This document shows, one piece after another, positions 1 to 10,254 of a stretch of DNA of 64,000 nt. Every line of letters starts with the position of its first letter. The first letter of the stretch is position 1. A program made the position numbers and the translations under genes. Location: NCBI GenBank assembly GCA_958295605.1, contig OY282499.1, positions 16,307,413 through 16,371,412 on the forward strand, written 5' to 3'. The notes below the pieces were generated by a model. That model saw nothing but the letters and a program-made list of their open reading frames with translations, had not been told where the DNA came from and made no database searches. The DNA is from Ajuga chamaepitys (taxonomy: Eukaryota; Streptophyta; Magnoliopsida; Lamiales; Lamiaceae).

Positions 1-564
1 CAATTCAACGTTGCGTTGAAACCGCTCATACTCTTGGAGATCCTGAGCATGAGAATCAGCGTAGCGAACTCTTTTAGCCGCATTAAGTGGACGGCGGCGA
101 TCCACATCAGCTGGTTCCTCATTGCGAGGTCGTGATCCATTTGAACTCCCAAGGTCCTCGGAAGAACCAGGTCGCTCCCGTCGTCGATCCTGATGCCCGC
201 GGTAGCCCGGTTCCCGTTGTCCACGCGGGTGGGATGGAGGCACCCCAGGATTATCATTATGGCTAACAGGTTCTGCAGCACGCTCCGCTGGGCGTAAACG
301 ATTAACTGCCCAATCTTGTAGGACATGTGCATGCTCTTGTAAAAAATCTTGGAGCAGTTCTGGGGTGATTTGAATGTTCACCGGCGGTTGAGCAGCAGCA
401 ATATTAGGGTCTTGCTGATCTTGAGGGGGTGGAGGGTTTTGATTACCCTGATGATTGGACGTACTTTCCACCGGGAATTGCCTCGGCGGCAAAACTTGAT
501 CCACGGGTGGATCTTGGTTAGGTTGATCTCCTTGGCGAGATTGATTCTGACGAGTTGTCACCAT
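1..564 (-). CDS. Gag polyprotein, N-terminal 188 codons (Tat lineage), partial
   Basis: The start codon is at 564, 42 bases beyond the primer-binding site, and the frame stays open to the window edge. The product begins MVTTRQNQSRQGDQPNQD and is rich in Pro, Gln and Arg. It contains a conserved block (ITPELLQDFLQEHAHVLQDW) and an Arg-rich stretch near residues 120-140. The same blocks occur in the gag at 38096, which identifies it. Gag forms the particle that packages retrotransposon RNA. The capsid and nucleocapsid parts lie beyond the window. Unlike the other gag genes here, this segment has no internal stop, which suggests a younger or better preserved copy. The start was chosen by alignment with the other family member. 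Confidence 0.8.
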   Translation of the reverse strand, partial: MVTTRQNQSRQGDQPNQDPPVDQVLPPRQFPVESTSNHQGNQNPPPPQDQQDPNIAAAQPPVNIQITPELLQDFLQEHAHVLQDWAVNRLRPAERAAEPVSHNDNPGVPPSHPRGQREPGYRGHQDRRRERPGSSEDLGSSNGSRPRNEEPADVDRRRPLNAAKRVRYADSHAQDLQEYERFQRNVEL

Positions 565-605
565 GATTTCGGAAGGCAATGATATTACAGAATACTACCT
601 TGTCG

Positions 606-623
606 TTCCCACAGACGGCGCCA
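606..623 (-). other. Primer-binding site of the truncated Tat element
   Basis: The minus strand reads TGGCGCCGTCTGTGGGAA a few bases inside the LTR. The two complete Tat elements have the same motif at 38038-38055 and, with one change, at 51375-51392. It begins with TGG, as expected for pairing with a tRNA 3' CCA. I cannot assign the tRNA with certainty. Confidence 0.75.
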
Positions 624-626
624 ATT

Positions 627-1120
627 TGATAATGCGCAATCTGGTAATCACACAATTGAACAGTAATCAACAAGAACAGAATGTAAAAACACAGAATTTA
701 CGTGGTTCGATCCGAAGATCTACGTCCACGGGGAGAAAACGGCAATCGCCGAGGTGTTTCTTTTCTCTGGAATACTGAGTTTACAAGTCGTAATTCAGAA
801 TGCAAAAGTCCGAACCCTCATTCAGAGTTCTTTTCACCTATTTATACTACTAGATCAAAACCCTAACTAAATCCCTATAATCTCGCTCACCAAATCTGCA
901 TGGCTGTTGGGAGGAGATCATGGGCCTTGATTTACGGAACAAACCACTCGCTGGGCCGCCGCGCGTTCCTGGGCCTGCTGGACCTGCGCGTAGTGGGCCT
1001 TTACGCGCTGGGCTTGTGCATGCTGGGCCTTACTGGGCTTTGGCATGGTGGGCTTTGGTGTTGATCCGGCCCGAGCTGATGGTGTAGATCCGGCCCGAGC
1101 TGATCGGGTTATCCCTATCA
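627..1120 (-). repeat. 5' LTR of the truncated Tat element
   Basis: On the minus strand the sequence starts TGATAGGGATAACCC and ends ATTATCA, the same TG...CA termini as the LTRs of the two complete Tat elements (475 and 432 bp). It is 494 bp long. The interior shares with those LTRs the phrase ACGTGGTTCGATC followed by GGAGATC-like sequence and CACCTCGGC. The block at 1000-1100 contains short quasi-repeats of GGGCCT and GATCCGGCCCGAGCTGAT. Confidence 0.85.
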
Positions 1121-2019
1121 CTTTTCAAAAACCTTACGGGTAAAAACCGTACACGCTATGCTTTTCAAAAACCTTGCGGGTAAAACCGTACATGCTATGC
1201 TTTTCAAAGAAAAACCTTACGGGTAAAACCGTACATGCTATGCTTTACGGGTAAAACCGTACACGATTATGCTTACGGGTAAAACCGTATATGATTATAC
1301 TTACGGGTAAAACCGTATATGATTATGCTCTAGGGGTAACACCGTACATGTTATGGATCGAAAGATCACCCTCGGGTCGCTCCCGAATATGTTATGCTGC
1401 TCGAGCGGGGCAACACGTGCCCCACCTATGTGCTCCTATGTGTATCTATATAGTATGTATTTATGTGTATATTTATTTTAATTTAGAGTCCATCATGTTT
1501 TCGGGTGTGTTTTATGTGTTGATGGTATATGCATTGTTTATGTAACTGTCCATCATTGCAATTCTTTGTATGACATCTAAGTGGGCAACCGAGTGAACCC
1601 ACAGAGTGTTTTTCTCGAACACTCACCCCCTCCTTTCAGGTACTAACGTGGAAGAGGAATGAAGATGGATGTGGGCCCTCGTCCGAAGTGAAAGTTTCTG
1701 ATAATTGATAAAGAACTGGGTCATGTAAGCAAACTGTAAAGATTTTGTTACGCACTTCCGCTTTAAACTTTGTTAAACTACTTTTTCAAACTATGCGACC
1801 TCTATTTAAAAGTTATGTTGAACTATCTTGAAGTAATTATGAACTTCCGCTTGTTTTAAGATTGCGTCAATGTGACTTACAAACATCTTTTGAGTATTTA
1901 TTATTTCGAGCAAGAAAAATAATTTTTCATCAATTAAAGTTCAACGATTTTTTATAGATCTTAGTGATGTTGCCCATTTTTCTAATAAATATAAGTTTCT
2001 TTGAGATGAGGACGTCACA
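1121..2019 (+). repeat. 5' LTR of the chromovirus, 3' portion only
   Basis: This matches about 8970-9866 of the 3' LTR nearly base for base, including the last few degenerate copies of the TTACGGGTAAAACCGTA repeat at the left and the terminal GACGTCACA at the right. The upstream two thirds of the LTR, including the promoter, is missing from the window because of the Tat insertion. A block of about 20 bases present in the 3' LTR near 9543 is absent here (near 1712). Confidence 0.88.
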
Positions 2020-2022
2020 GTG

Positions 2023-2040
2023 TGGTATCAGAGCAAGGTC
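2023..2040 (+). other. Primer-binding site, initiator tRNA-Met type
   Basis: TGGTATCAGAGCAAGGTC lies three bases after the LTR end. TGGTATCAGAGC is the standard complement of the 3' end of plant initiator tRNA-Met, used by Del/Tekay elements to prime minus-strand synthesis. Confidence 0.9.
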
Positions 2041-2426
2041 TACTTTTTTGGAGACTTGCTCACTAACGTTTTCCAAAGATTCGTCTCAAGAAGGGAAAAA
2101 AAAAAAAAAAAGGTTCTCCAGAATTTATTTTCAAATTTATGTTCTCCAAATTTTTTTTGAAAGGTTAAAAGTGTTCTAAAAGTATTTCCTTTCAAAACTC
2201 AAACTCAAATCAAATAGCACTTCGAGACGAGACTTACAACCATCTTCAATCCGCCCCGAAGCTCGGTATGTTTTCTTAGTTTATATATGAGGTTTTGAAC
2301 TTTTGATGCATACTCTATGAGTCGTGTCGTATACGAACCTCCCCTGGTATTAAACGAGGAGTTAGGATGAGAAAAACGGGGTTAACTTGGGCATTTAAGG
2401 ATTTTTCTTGGTTATTGGAATAGACC

Positions 2427-4256
2427 ATGGCACGTAGAGGTCGCCCTCGTCGAAATGAGCCACCTACCCAAGATCCGCCTACTCCAAGATGAAATAGTCC
2501 AGCTCAGGAGCCAGTTGCATCGAATGCTAAGTTTCCAACCTAGGATTTTATCGCCATACTTAGGGGACTGGCTCAACACTTTAATGCCACCCAAGTACCC
2601 GTTGCACCCACAACACCGCACGCCAATGAAAACTCTGTAGTTCATCAGTTTCGAAGGTTTCAGCCACCCACCTTTAATGGAAAAGGAGACCCTGCTGAAG
2701 CTGAGGAGTGGCTTAGAGCGCTTGATAGACTTTTCACTCACCTGAACTGCACCGATAGACAGAAAATATCGTGTGCCACCTTCCAACTTACAGAGGATGC
2801 TGGATTTTGGTGGGAGTCCTACTGTAGGACCCGAACTTAGGCTCAGATGGAAACAATGACGTGGAATGATTTCAAGGAAGCGGTCATGCAAAACTATCTG
2901 CCACGCTCTTATCGTGAGGGGAAGGAAACGGAGTTCATGTACCTGAAGCAAGGGACTATGACTGTAATGGAATATGAGAGGAAGTTCACACAGCTCTCCC
3001 GCTATGCCGTTCACATGGTCGATTCAGATGAAAAAAAGTCTCGTCGTTTCGAAAGGGGACTACGTCCCGAGATCGGATGCATTCTAGCTGGACAAGGGGC
3101 TATGACTTATGGTGAAGTGGTCGAACGAGCTCATGAGATTGCTACCAGATTGAGGTTGGACGATGCACTTAAGAAGCCAGTAGGAACCACAAGCAAAAAG
3201 AGATGGGCAAATCAGGTGCCGGTTCAGAACAAGCAAGCTAGGACCGGGGGCAATCGTGGACCTAATACATTCAAGGATATACCTGCTTGCCCTAAGTGTG
3301 GGAAACACCATGGTGGAGAGTGTCTCTATGGATCTGGAAGATGTTTTCATTGTCACCAGCCGGGCCACACCGTTAACAATTGTCCAAACCCAGGGAACAG
3401 AGACAATGACAAAGGAAAGGCCAAGGTAGGACAACCCATTGGCGGTAGAGCTCGTGCTTATGCTTTGACCATAGAAGAAGCAGCTGAGGACCCAGGAACC
3501 ATGAAAGGTATGCTAACTGTATACAATATACCTGCTCTCTCACTTTTTGATACTGGTGCCACACATTCTTTTATTTCTGCCCGGATGTGTGAAAGGCTGA
3601 GAGGCAATAACCTCAAAGTAGTTAATGATGATCTAGAAGTTAGTATACCTTCTGATAAAGTTATTAGAACGAACTGGTTGTGTAAGGATGTAGTAATCGG
3701 TATCGGGGATAGGGTCTTGAACGCCGATCTGCATGTCATTAACATGAAGGACTTCGATATAATTTTGGGAATGGACTGGCTTCAAACACATCATGCGACA
3801 ATCAAGTGTAGGGAAAAGGAGGTGTTGTTCCAAAAACCCGAAGGGGAAGAGTTTACCTTCATTGGTTCAAAGGTGGGGTCTAGTTCCTGCGTTATATCAA
3901 CAGCGAAGGCAACCCAATTGCTAAAAAAGAAAGGCGTGCAAGCTTTCTTGGTGAACGTAATGGAAACCAAGAAAGAAATGCCAACAGTTGAGGATGTGCC
4001 AATAGTAAGGGAATACAGTGATGTTTTCCCAGAAGACTTGCCCGGTTTACCACCAACCCGACAAGTGGAGTTCACGTTAGACCTACTTCCAGGAGTAGCA
4101 CATGTGTCAAAGGCGCCCTACAGAATGGCACCAAAGGAACTGCAGGAACTAAAGGTTCAACTACAAGAGTTACTGGATAAAGGATTTATCCGACCAAGTG
4201 TGTCACCTTGGGGAGCTCCGGTATTGTTCGTTAAGAAGAAGGATGGGACCTTTTGA
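2427..4256 (+). pseudogene. Chromovirus gag, protease and start of reverse transcriptase (broken)
   Basis: The frame starts at ATG 2427 (MARRGRPRRNEPPTQD, typical of Tekay gag). It is interrupted by TGA at 2490, TAG at 2541 and TAG at 2838, and is then open to TGA at 4254. The capsid region (WNDFKEAVMQNYLP... LSRYA) lies at about 2850-3010. A CCHC zinc knuckle (CFHCHQPGHTVNNC) is at 3342-3383 and the aspartic protease motif FDTGATHSF has its catalytic Asp at 3549-3551. The reverse transcriptase entry (YRMAPKELQELK... RPSVSPWGAP) follows. Gag packages RNA, the protease matures the polyprotein and RT copies RNA to DNA. The TGA at 4254 sits where the family has Arg before MCIDYREL, consistent with CGA to TGA. 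Several stops look like C-to-T changes. Confidence 0.88.
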
Positions 4257-6079
4257 ATGTGCATTGACTACCGGGAATTGAACAAACTCAAGATTAAGAA
4301 CAAATATCCGCTTCCCCGGATTGAGGATCTTTTCGATCAATTAAAGGGAGCCAGCGTGTTCTCTAAGATTGACCTTAGGTCGGTTATCATCAAGTGAGGA
4401 TTAAGGAAGGAGATATACCTAAGATGGCGTTTAGAACACGTTATGGACATTATGAGTTCGTGGTTATGCCTTTTGGACTCAGCAATGCACCGGCAATATT
4501 TATGGATCTCATGAATCGAGTTTTTCATCCTTATCTAGACAAGTTTGTGATTATCTTCATCGATGACATTCTGGTCTTCTCACGAGATAGGACTCAACAT
4601 GAGGAACATTTAAGGGTCACCTTAGAAACCCTTCGCAAGGAGAGACTTTATGCCAAATTCAAGAAGTGTGAATTTTGGTTGGACAAGGTAGTCTTTCTTG
4701 GACATATAATCTCAGCCAAAGGAATTGAAGTGGACCCAGCTAAAGTAGAGGCAGTCAGTAACTGGAAGACGCCGACCAATGTGAATGAAGTTCGTAGTTT
4801 TCTTGGTTTAGCAGGGTACTACAGAAGATTCATCGAAGGTTTTGCGAAGATTGCAGTACCCCTAACACGTCTAACCCAGAAAGCTGTTAGTTTTCAATGG
4901 ACGGATAGGTGTGAGAAAAGTTTCCAGGAGCTGAAGAAGAGGTTGATTACTGCACCAATCCTGACTATACCCGATGGAAGTGAGGGATTCGTTATCTACA
5001 GCGATGCATCTAAACTTGGTCTTGGTTGCGTCTTGATGCAAAATGGAAAGGTAGTAGCCTACGCCTCCAGACAATTAAAGAAACATGAGGAAAACTATCC
5101 AACCCATGACTTAGAACTTGCTGCTGTTGTTCATGCTTTGAAGATATGGCGACACTACCTCTATGGTGGGAGATGCGAGATATACACGGACCACAAGAGC
5201 CTCAAGTACCTATTTGAACAGAAAGAGTTGAATATGAGGCAAAGGAGGTGGTTGGAATTAGTCAAGGACTACGACTGCACCATCCTCTATCATCCAGGGA
5301 AAGCTAATGTGGTTGCTGATGCTTTGAGCCGTAAAGGAGAAGGAAACATAACTTGTATGTTGACTAGTCAAGAACGACTGGTTGAAGAGTTCAATAAGAT
5401 GAAGCTGGAAGTTGTAGTGCCACCAGCTAGGACTAGCGCTGTCATAGCAGCCTTCGTTGCAAAGCCCACACTTCGAGAGAAGATAGTCGAAGCTCAGTGT
5501 AGAGATGAATTTCTGGAGAAGCTGAGGAGAAGAGCCACGGATGGTACCATCAAGGGATTTATGATAGCTACCGACGGTGCTTTACTATTTTGCAGTAGAA
5601 TATGTGTGCCAAAGGATGAGGATATCCGCAGAGAGATTTTAGAAGAAGCGCACAGTACTCCATATGCTGCTCACCCGGGAATCAATAAGATGTACCAAGA
5701 TTTAAGGAAAGTCTTCTGGTGGAGGAGTATGAAGAGGAGTATAGTCTTGTTCGTCCAAAGATGCTTAACTTGCCAACAGATTAAGGCCGAACACCAACGA
5801 CCAACTGGTCTCCTACAACTGCTGGAGATACCAGAATGGAAGTGGGAATACATCACAATGGATTTTGTCGTTGGATTACCAAGATCGAAACGTGGAAACG
5901 ACGCAATTTGGGTGGTTGTGGACCGTTTGACCAAGTCAGCCCACTTCTTGCCAATCAAGATGACATTTAGCTTGGATAAACTAGCGCAGACATATCTGGA
6001 AGAAGTATTAAAACTCCATGGGGTCCCTGTATCCATCGTCTCCGATCGAGATCCAAGGTTCACTTCTCAATTTTGGTGA
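4257..6079 (+). pseudogene. Chromovirus reverse transcriptase, RNase H and integrase core (broken)
   Basis: After the stop at 4254 the RT continues in the same frame (MCIDYRELNKLKIKNKYPLP) to about 4381, where one G appears to be missing in the S-G-Y-H-Q motif. From 4394 the frame is open to TGA at 6077. The RT catalytic motif FIDDIL is at about 4555-4572. RNase H follows with a YSDAS motif near 5000 and a TDHKSLKYLF block near 5200. The integrase zinc-binding region (HPGINKMYQDL... CLTCQQ) is at about 5670-5775. The integrase core carries Asp at 5861 and Asp at 6044, with the Glu (6152) in the next fragment. The stop at 6077 interrupts the protein between the second Asp and the Glu, so integrase would be inactive. 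Confidence 0.88.
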
Positions 6080-6902
6080 AGCCTGCAGAAGGCCATGGGA
6101 ACTAATCTCAACTTTAGCACTGCTTTCCACCCACAATCAGATGGACAGACTGAGAGGACAATTCAAATACTGGAGGATATGCTAAGAGCATGTGTTTTGG
6201 ATTTTGGAGGAAAGTGGGAGGAATATCTACCCTTAGTCGAATTCGCCTATAATAATAGTTTTCAAGCCACCATAGGAATGGCACCCTACGAAGCACTTTA
6301 TGGGAGAAAGTGTAGATCGCCTTTGTACTGGGATGAGGTTGGAGAAAGAAAGATTCTAGGCCCCGAGATAATTGAAAGAACAATTAAGGCCATTGAGAAG
6401 ATCAGAGTGAGGATCAAGATGGCTCAGGATAGACAGAAATCCTATGCAGACCGAAGACGGAAGAAGTTGGAATTTGCAGTTGGGGATAAAGTCTTTCTCA
6501 AGGTAGCACCCACAAGAGGAGTTGTGCGTTTTGGCAAGAAAGGGAAGCTACAACCGAGATTTATTGGACCCTATGAGATCTTGGAACGTGTGGGAGAGGT
6601 GGCATATCGCCTTGCACTGCCACCCGATCTCTCCGGTGTACATAATATTTTCCATGCTGAGGAAATATGTATTTGACCCGAAACACGTGATTCACCATGA
6701 AGGGCTAGAATTTGAGAATGATTTGTCCTACGAGGAAAGGCCGATTGCTATACTCGATCGAAAGATCAATAAGCTACGAAACCGGGAGATTCCCCTAGTA
6801 AAGGTCCAATGGAGTCGCCATGGTAAAGAAGAGGCCACTTGGGAGCTCGAGAGCGAGATTTTGGCCCTATACCAAGACTTGCCAAGATTAGGTAACTTCT
6901 AA
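6080..6902 (+). pseudogene. Chromovirus integrase C-terminus and chromodomain (frameshifted)
   Basis: This continues the polyprotein. The catalytic Glu is in DGQTERTIQ at 6152-6154, spaced 35 residues from the second Asp (D,D35E). It is followed by the GKWEEYLPLVEFAYNN block and the GDKVFLKV and PYEILERVGEVAYRL motifs typical of the GPY/F module. At about 6655 the frame shifts: the expected H-N-x-F-H-V-S-M-L-R-K-Y stretch lacks about eight bases, possibly lost between CCATG repeats. Frame +3 then carries the chromodomain (VKVQWSRHGKEEATWE, about 6800-6850) to TAA at 6900-6902. In this group the chromodomain is thought to guide integration into heterochromatin. Confidence 0.85.
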
Positions 6903-6924
6903 ATTTCGAGGACGAAATATTTTT

Positions 6925-6936
6925 AGAGGGGGAGGG
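6925..6936 (+). other. Polypurine tract of the chromovirus
   Basis: AGAGGGGGAGGG directly precedes the 3' LTR start TGTAACG at 6937. It is the expected primer site for plus-strand DNA synthesis. Confidence 0.88.
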
Positions 6937-7184
6937 TGTAACGATCCGAATTTTCTAGTTGCATTATTTTATTTGAATATATATTAGTTGTATTATTTTT
7001 GTGCGCATTATACTTGTTGTGATTATTTTCTTACACGTGCATAATTATTGATCCTTGTAAGTAATGGTATGAATAATATTTTTTAACGGATCGGGATACG
7101 GAATTTTAATTAGACAACACTTAGACGCTATATTACCCAATGATAAGAGAAGTCTACATTTTATGGCAAGTCCTCTCCATAGGA

Positions 7185-7280
7185 TTATTTCCCAAAACCA
7201 ATGGCTAAATTCCATGGTTTATGCCCACAATATTTCCCAAACCAATGGCTAAATTCCATGGGTTTTATACCCACATTATT
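7185..7280 (+). repeat. Tandem duplication in the LTR U3 region (~45 bp x 2)
   Basis: ATTTCCCAAAACCAATGGCT... and ATTTCCCAAACCAATGGCT... follow each other, each running into AAATTCCATGG. It lies upstream of the TATA box, where duplicated promoter elements are common in LTRs. Confidence 0.75.
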
Positions 7281-7339
7281 GTTCAAAACTAGCAGCCGAT
7301 ACCACGGTTTCATTCCCACGGTTTTGTGCTTGATAGGTC

Positions 7340-7348
7340 TATAAATAG
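7340..7348 (+). promoter_or_regulatory. TATA box of the chromovirus LTR promoter
   Basis: TATAAATAG lies about 400 bases into the 3' LTR, followed about 30 bases on by a CT-rich leader (CCATCACCTCCTCCC). This is the usual arrangement of a plant LTR promoter, with transcription expected from about 7370. It is inferred from sequence only. Confidence 0.65.
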
Positions 7349-8472
7349 AGGTGTGAGGAAGTCTTCATTCCATCACCTCCTCCCACCAAAACATAGCTTG
7401 AAGTCTTCCTTTCTTCTCCCACAAAGCATAGCTGGTAAGTCTTCTTTCTTTCCATCTCAAATGTTTCATCCCCAGCCACCGATATACGGCGAAGTCGCCG
7501 GAAAACTGACCCGACGGCTTTTTAGACTCGTCGAATCAGCTACTGCCCCATTTTCATTTTCGTCCCTTTATCAAAACCAATATTTTATTATATAATATGA
7601 TAGTGCTAGGCGAGAGGATTCCGGAACAGTTTGCGGAATTTCAATCCGAGCTCTAGAACTCCGGTTATGGCCGGTCAAAGTTTAGGCGAAACCTATATAA
7701 CCGAACCACCTTCAAAGAGTCATAGCTTGTTGTTCCAAACTCCGATTCTATTGTGGTTGGTCATTCTGGAAAGCTCTTGACGAGAACTTTCCATAGCCAT
7801 GTCTTAATTATAATTCCGACGACCGAGTCATCGGTAAAGTTTGGTCAAAATTGCTGCAGAAATTCTTGTACCATTTAAAAAAAAAAAAAAATTAGATATT
7901 CTTTAAGGGCTAAAATGCAATTTTTGATTTCAATTTCTATCAGCCTTTTTTTTGGAAGTCAAGAAATCCATGTTTTTACGAAAATGCCACTTCCCTTTTT
8001 ATACAAATTTGCCACTATTTTTCTAGAAATTACAAAATGGTCCCTCAACTTTTATAAAATTACAAATTTTGCTCCAATTCTTCAATTTATGTTTAAAGCC
8101 TAGTACCCACCTATGCTAAGATAAGTATTCTATATTGTCGGACTAAAAGAAGTTGAAGTAGAAGAGGACCTCTGTCTAGAGAAGGACTATACAACCAACT
8201 AGTCGTACACACTTCTAGGTGGGGTAACTCTATGTGGCTATTTTATGTTGTCTACTTGTTTTTCATGCAAATTATTGTTATAATGGTTTTTACATGAATG
8301 TTGCTTACGCCTATGTTTATGTGACGAGTATGTGAAATTTATGTGAAACTTGTGTGAAATTTATGTGAAGTCATGGGTAAGCCATATTATGTGTATTGTA
8401 TACGGGTAATACCGTACTAGCTATGTTAGGACTGCGGGTAACACCGTACAAATCCTCGGGTCGCTCCCGAAT

Positions 8473-9175
8473 ATGCTATGCTTTTCAAAAATCTTACGGA
8501 TAAAACCGTACATGCTACGCTTTTCAAAAATTTTATGGGTAAAACCGTACATGTTATGCTTTTCAAAAACTTTACGGGTAAAACCGTACATGCTATGCTT
8601 TTCAAAAACCTTACGGGTAAAACCGTACATGTTATGCTTTTCAAAAACTTTACGGGTAAAACTGTACATGCTATGCTTTTCAAAAACCTTACGGGTAAAA
8701 CCGTACACGTTATGCTTTTCAAAAACTTTACGGGTAAAACCGTACATGCTATGCTTTTCAAAAACCTTACGGGTAAAACCGTACACGTTATGCTTTTCAA
8801 AAACTTTACGGGTAAAACCGTACATGCTATGCTTTTCAAAAACCTTACGGGTAAAACTGTACACGTTATGCTTTTCAAAAACTTTACGGGTAAAACCGTA
8901 CATGCTATGCTTTTCAAAAACCTTACGGGTAAAACCGTACACGTTATGCTTTTCAAAAACCTTACGGGTAAAAACCGTACACTCTATGCTTTTCAAAAAC
9001 CTTGCGGGTAAAACCATACATGCTATGCTTTTAAAAAAAAAACCTTACGGGTAAAACCGTACATGCTATGCTTTACGGGTAAAACCGTACACGATTATGC
9101 TTACGGGTAAAACCGTATATGATTATGCTTACGGGTAAAACAGTATATGATTATGCTCTACGGGTAACACCGTAC
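8473..9175 (+). repeat. 39-bp tandem array inside the 3' LTR (78-bp higher-order unit)
   Basis: About thirteen copies of a 39-bp unit containing TACGGGTAAAACCGTA and CTATGCTTTTCAAAAAC run from 8473 to about 9000, followed by shorter degenerate copies to 9175. Two variants alternate (ACATGCTATGC with CCTTACGGG, ACACGTTATGC with CTTTACGGG), giving a 78-bp period. Each copy holds the inverted repeat TACGG-GTAAAA-CCGTA, a potential 5-bp stem with a 6-base loop. Because 39 is divisible by three, long open frames occur on both strands; they are not genes. A short version is present in the 5' LTR at 1121-1330. Confidence 0.9.
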
Positions 9176-9866
9176 ATGTTATGGATCGAAAGATCACCCT
9201 CGGGTCGCTCCCGAATATGCTATGCTGCTCGAGCGGGGCAACACGTGCCCCACCTATGTGCTCCTATGTGTATCTATATAGTATGTATTTATGTGTATAT
9301 TTATTTTAATTTAGAGTCCATCATGTTTTCGGGTGTGTTTTCTGTGTTGATGGTATATGCATTGTTTATGTAACTATCCATCATTGCAATTCTTTGTATG
9401 ACATCTAAGTGGGCAACCGAGTGAACCCACAGAGTGTTTTTCTCGAACACTCACCCCCTCCTTTCAGGTACTAACGTGGAAGAGGAATGAAGATGGATGT
9501 GGGCCCTCGTCCGAAGTGAAAGTTACTGATAATTGATAAAGAACTTTATTAAACTCTATTTTGTGGGTCATGTAAGCAAACTGTAAAGATTTTGTTACGC
9601 ACTTCCGCTTTAAACTTTGTTAAACTACTTTTTCAAACTATGAGACCTCTATTTAAAAGTTATGTTGAATTATTTTGAAGTAATTATGAACTTCCGCTTG
9701 TTTTAAGATTGCGTCAATGTGACTTACAAACATCTTTTGAGTATTTATCATTTCGAGCAAGAAAAATAATTTTTCATCAATTAAAGTTCAACGATTTTTT
9801 ATAGATCTTAGTGATGTTGCCCATTTTTCTAATAAATATAAGTTTCTTTGAGATGGGGACGTCACA

Positions 9867-10067
9867 ATATATGTGTATAAGATCAATGTACCGTTTGTGA
9901 TATCACCAAAGGGATTTCTAGGATTATTAAAGTATGAAGAATCTACTGAAAACCCTGGACGTCTATTAAATGGGGTTATCATACCTGATCCACGTGTCAA
10001 AGAACTTGTACCTATATTTGGATGTTCTGTATATAAATATCATGAATATATCAAAAGAAGACCATAG
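9867..10067 (+). other. Short open frame of unknown origin
   Basis: Directly after the chromovirus LTR a frame of about 65 codons is open to TAG at 10065, reading for example ISPKGFLGLLKYEESTENPG and PDPRVKELVPIFG. Its composition looks protein-like, unlike the AT-rich DNA around it, so it may be the end of an exon from a host or transposon gene cut by the chromovirus insertion. I do not recognise the family. No start codon precedes it with any support. Confidence 0.3.
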
Positions 10068-10254
10068 ACAATGTAACATTAAAAGTCTAAAATGAGTTTA
10101 ATTTACAAATATATAAATCTTTTTAAAATTAAATTTTACAATATTTTTGTGGAAATTCATATTGATTTAGTATTTTTTATACATATATTTGTTTGGGTTA
10201 ACTTTTTAAAAAAAATATATAACCATATATTTAATACAATTACTACATGGGCCT

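Larger units (their letters stand above)
1..1120 (-). mobile_element. Tat-lineage Ty3/gypsy retrotransposon, 5' part, truncated by window edge
   Basis: Read on the minus strand, this is the beginning of an LTR retrotransposon: 5' LTR (627-1120), primer-binding site (606-623) and the start of gag (564 down to 1). The gag reading closely resembles the gag of the complete element at 37604-48512, so both belong to one family. The outer LTR edge (minus-strand TGATAGGG, at 1120) abuts chromovirus LTR sequence that has a continuous counterpart in the 3' LTR near 8.97 kb. The element therefore inserted into the chromovirus 5' LTR. The left part lies outside the window, so its target-site duplication cannot be confirmed. 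Confidence 0.85.
1121..9866 (+). mobile_element. Ty3/gypsy chromovirus (Tekay/Del-like) with truncated 5' LTR
   Basis: The order is partial 5' LTR (1121-2019), tRNA-Met PBS (2023-2040), gag, protease, reverse transcriptase, RNase H, integrase, chromodomain (to 6902), purine tract (6925-6936) and 3' LTR (6937-9866). The C-terminal chromodomain places it among chromoviruses. The long LTR and the phrase ATTTCGAGGACGAAAT before the purine tract are typical of the Del/Tekay group. The left part of the 5' LTR is displaced by the Tat insertion at 1120/1121. The coding region has five stops and two frameshifts, so the element is not autonomous. The two LTRs differ by a small number of substitutions and a ~20 bp indel near 9543, so insertion was fairly recent. 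Confidence 0.88.
6937..9866 (+). repeat. 3' LTR of the chromovirus (2930 bp)
   Basis: It starts TGTAACGATCC after the purine tract and ends GACGTCACA; the end is confirmed by the 5' LTR end at 2019. It contains a 45-bp duplication (7185-7280, around CCAATGGCTAAATTCCATGG), a TATA box at 7340, a poly-A stretch near 7880, a 39-bp tandem array (8473-9000) and degenerate repeats to 9175. Its length is mid-range for Del/Tekay LTRs. Confidence 0.9.

Noticed and set aside
2023..2040. tRNA gene near the tRNA-Met-like sequence
   Set aside because: Only 18 bases match the tRNA 3' end and they sit at the LTR junction; this is a primer-binding site.
8473..9000. CRISPR-like repeat array
   Set aside because: Units are contiguous without unique spacers, lie inside a plant LTR, and alternate as a 78-bp satellite.
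8421..9054. Four long overlapping open frames on both strands
   Set aside because: They are translations of the 39-bp tandem repeat; the unit is divisible by three, so no frame meets a stop.
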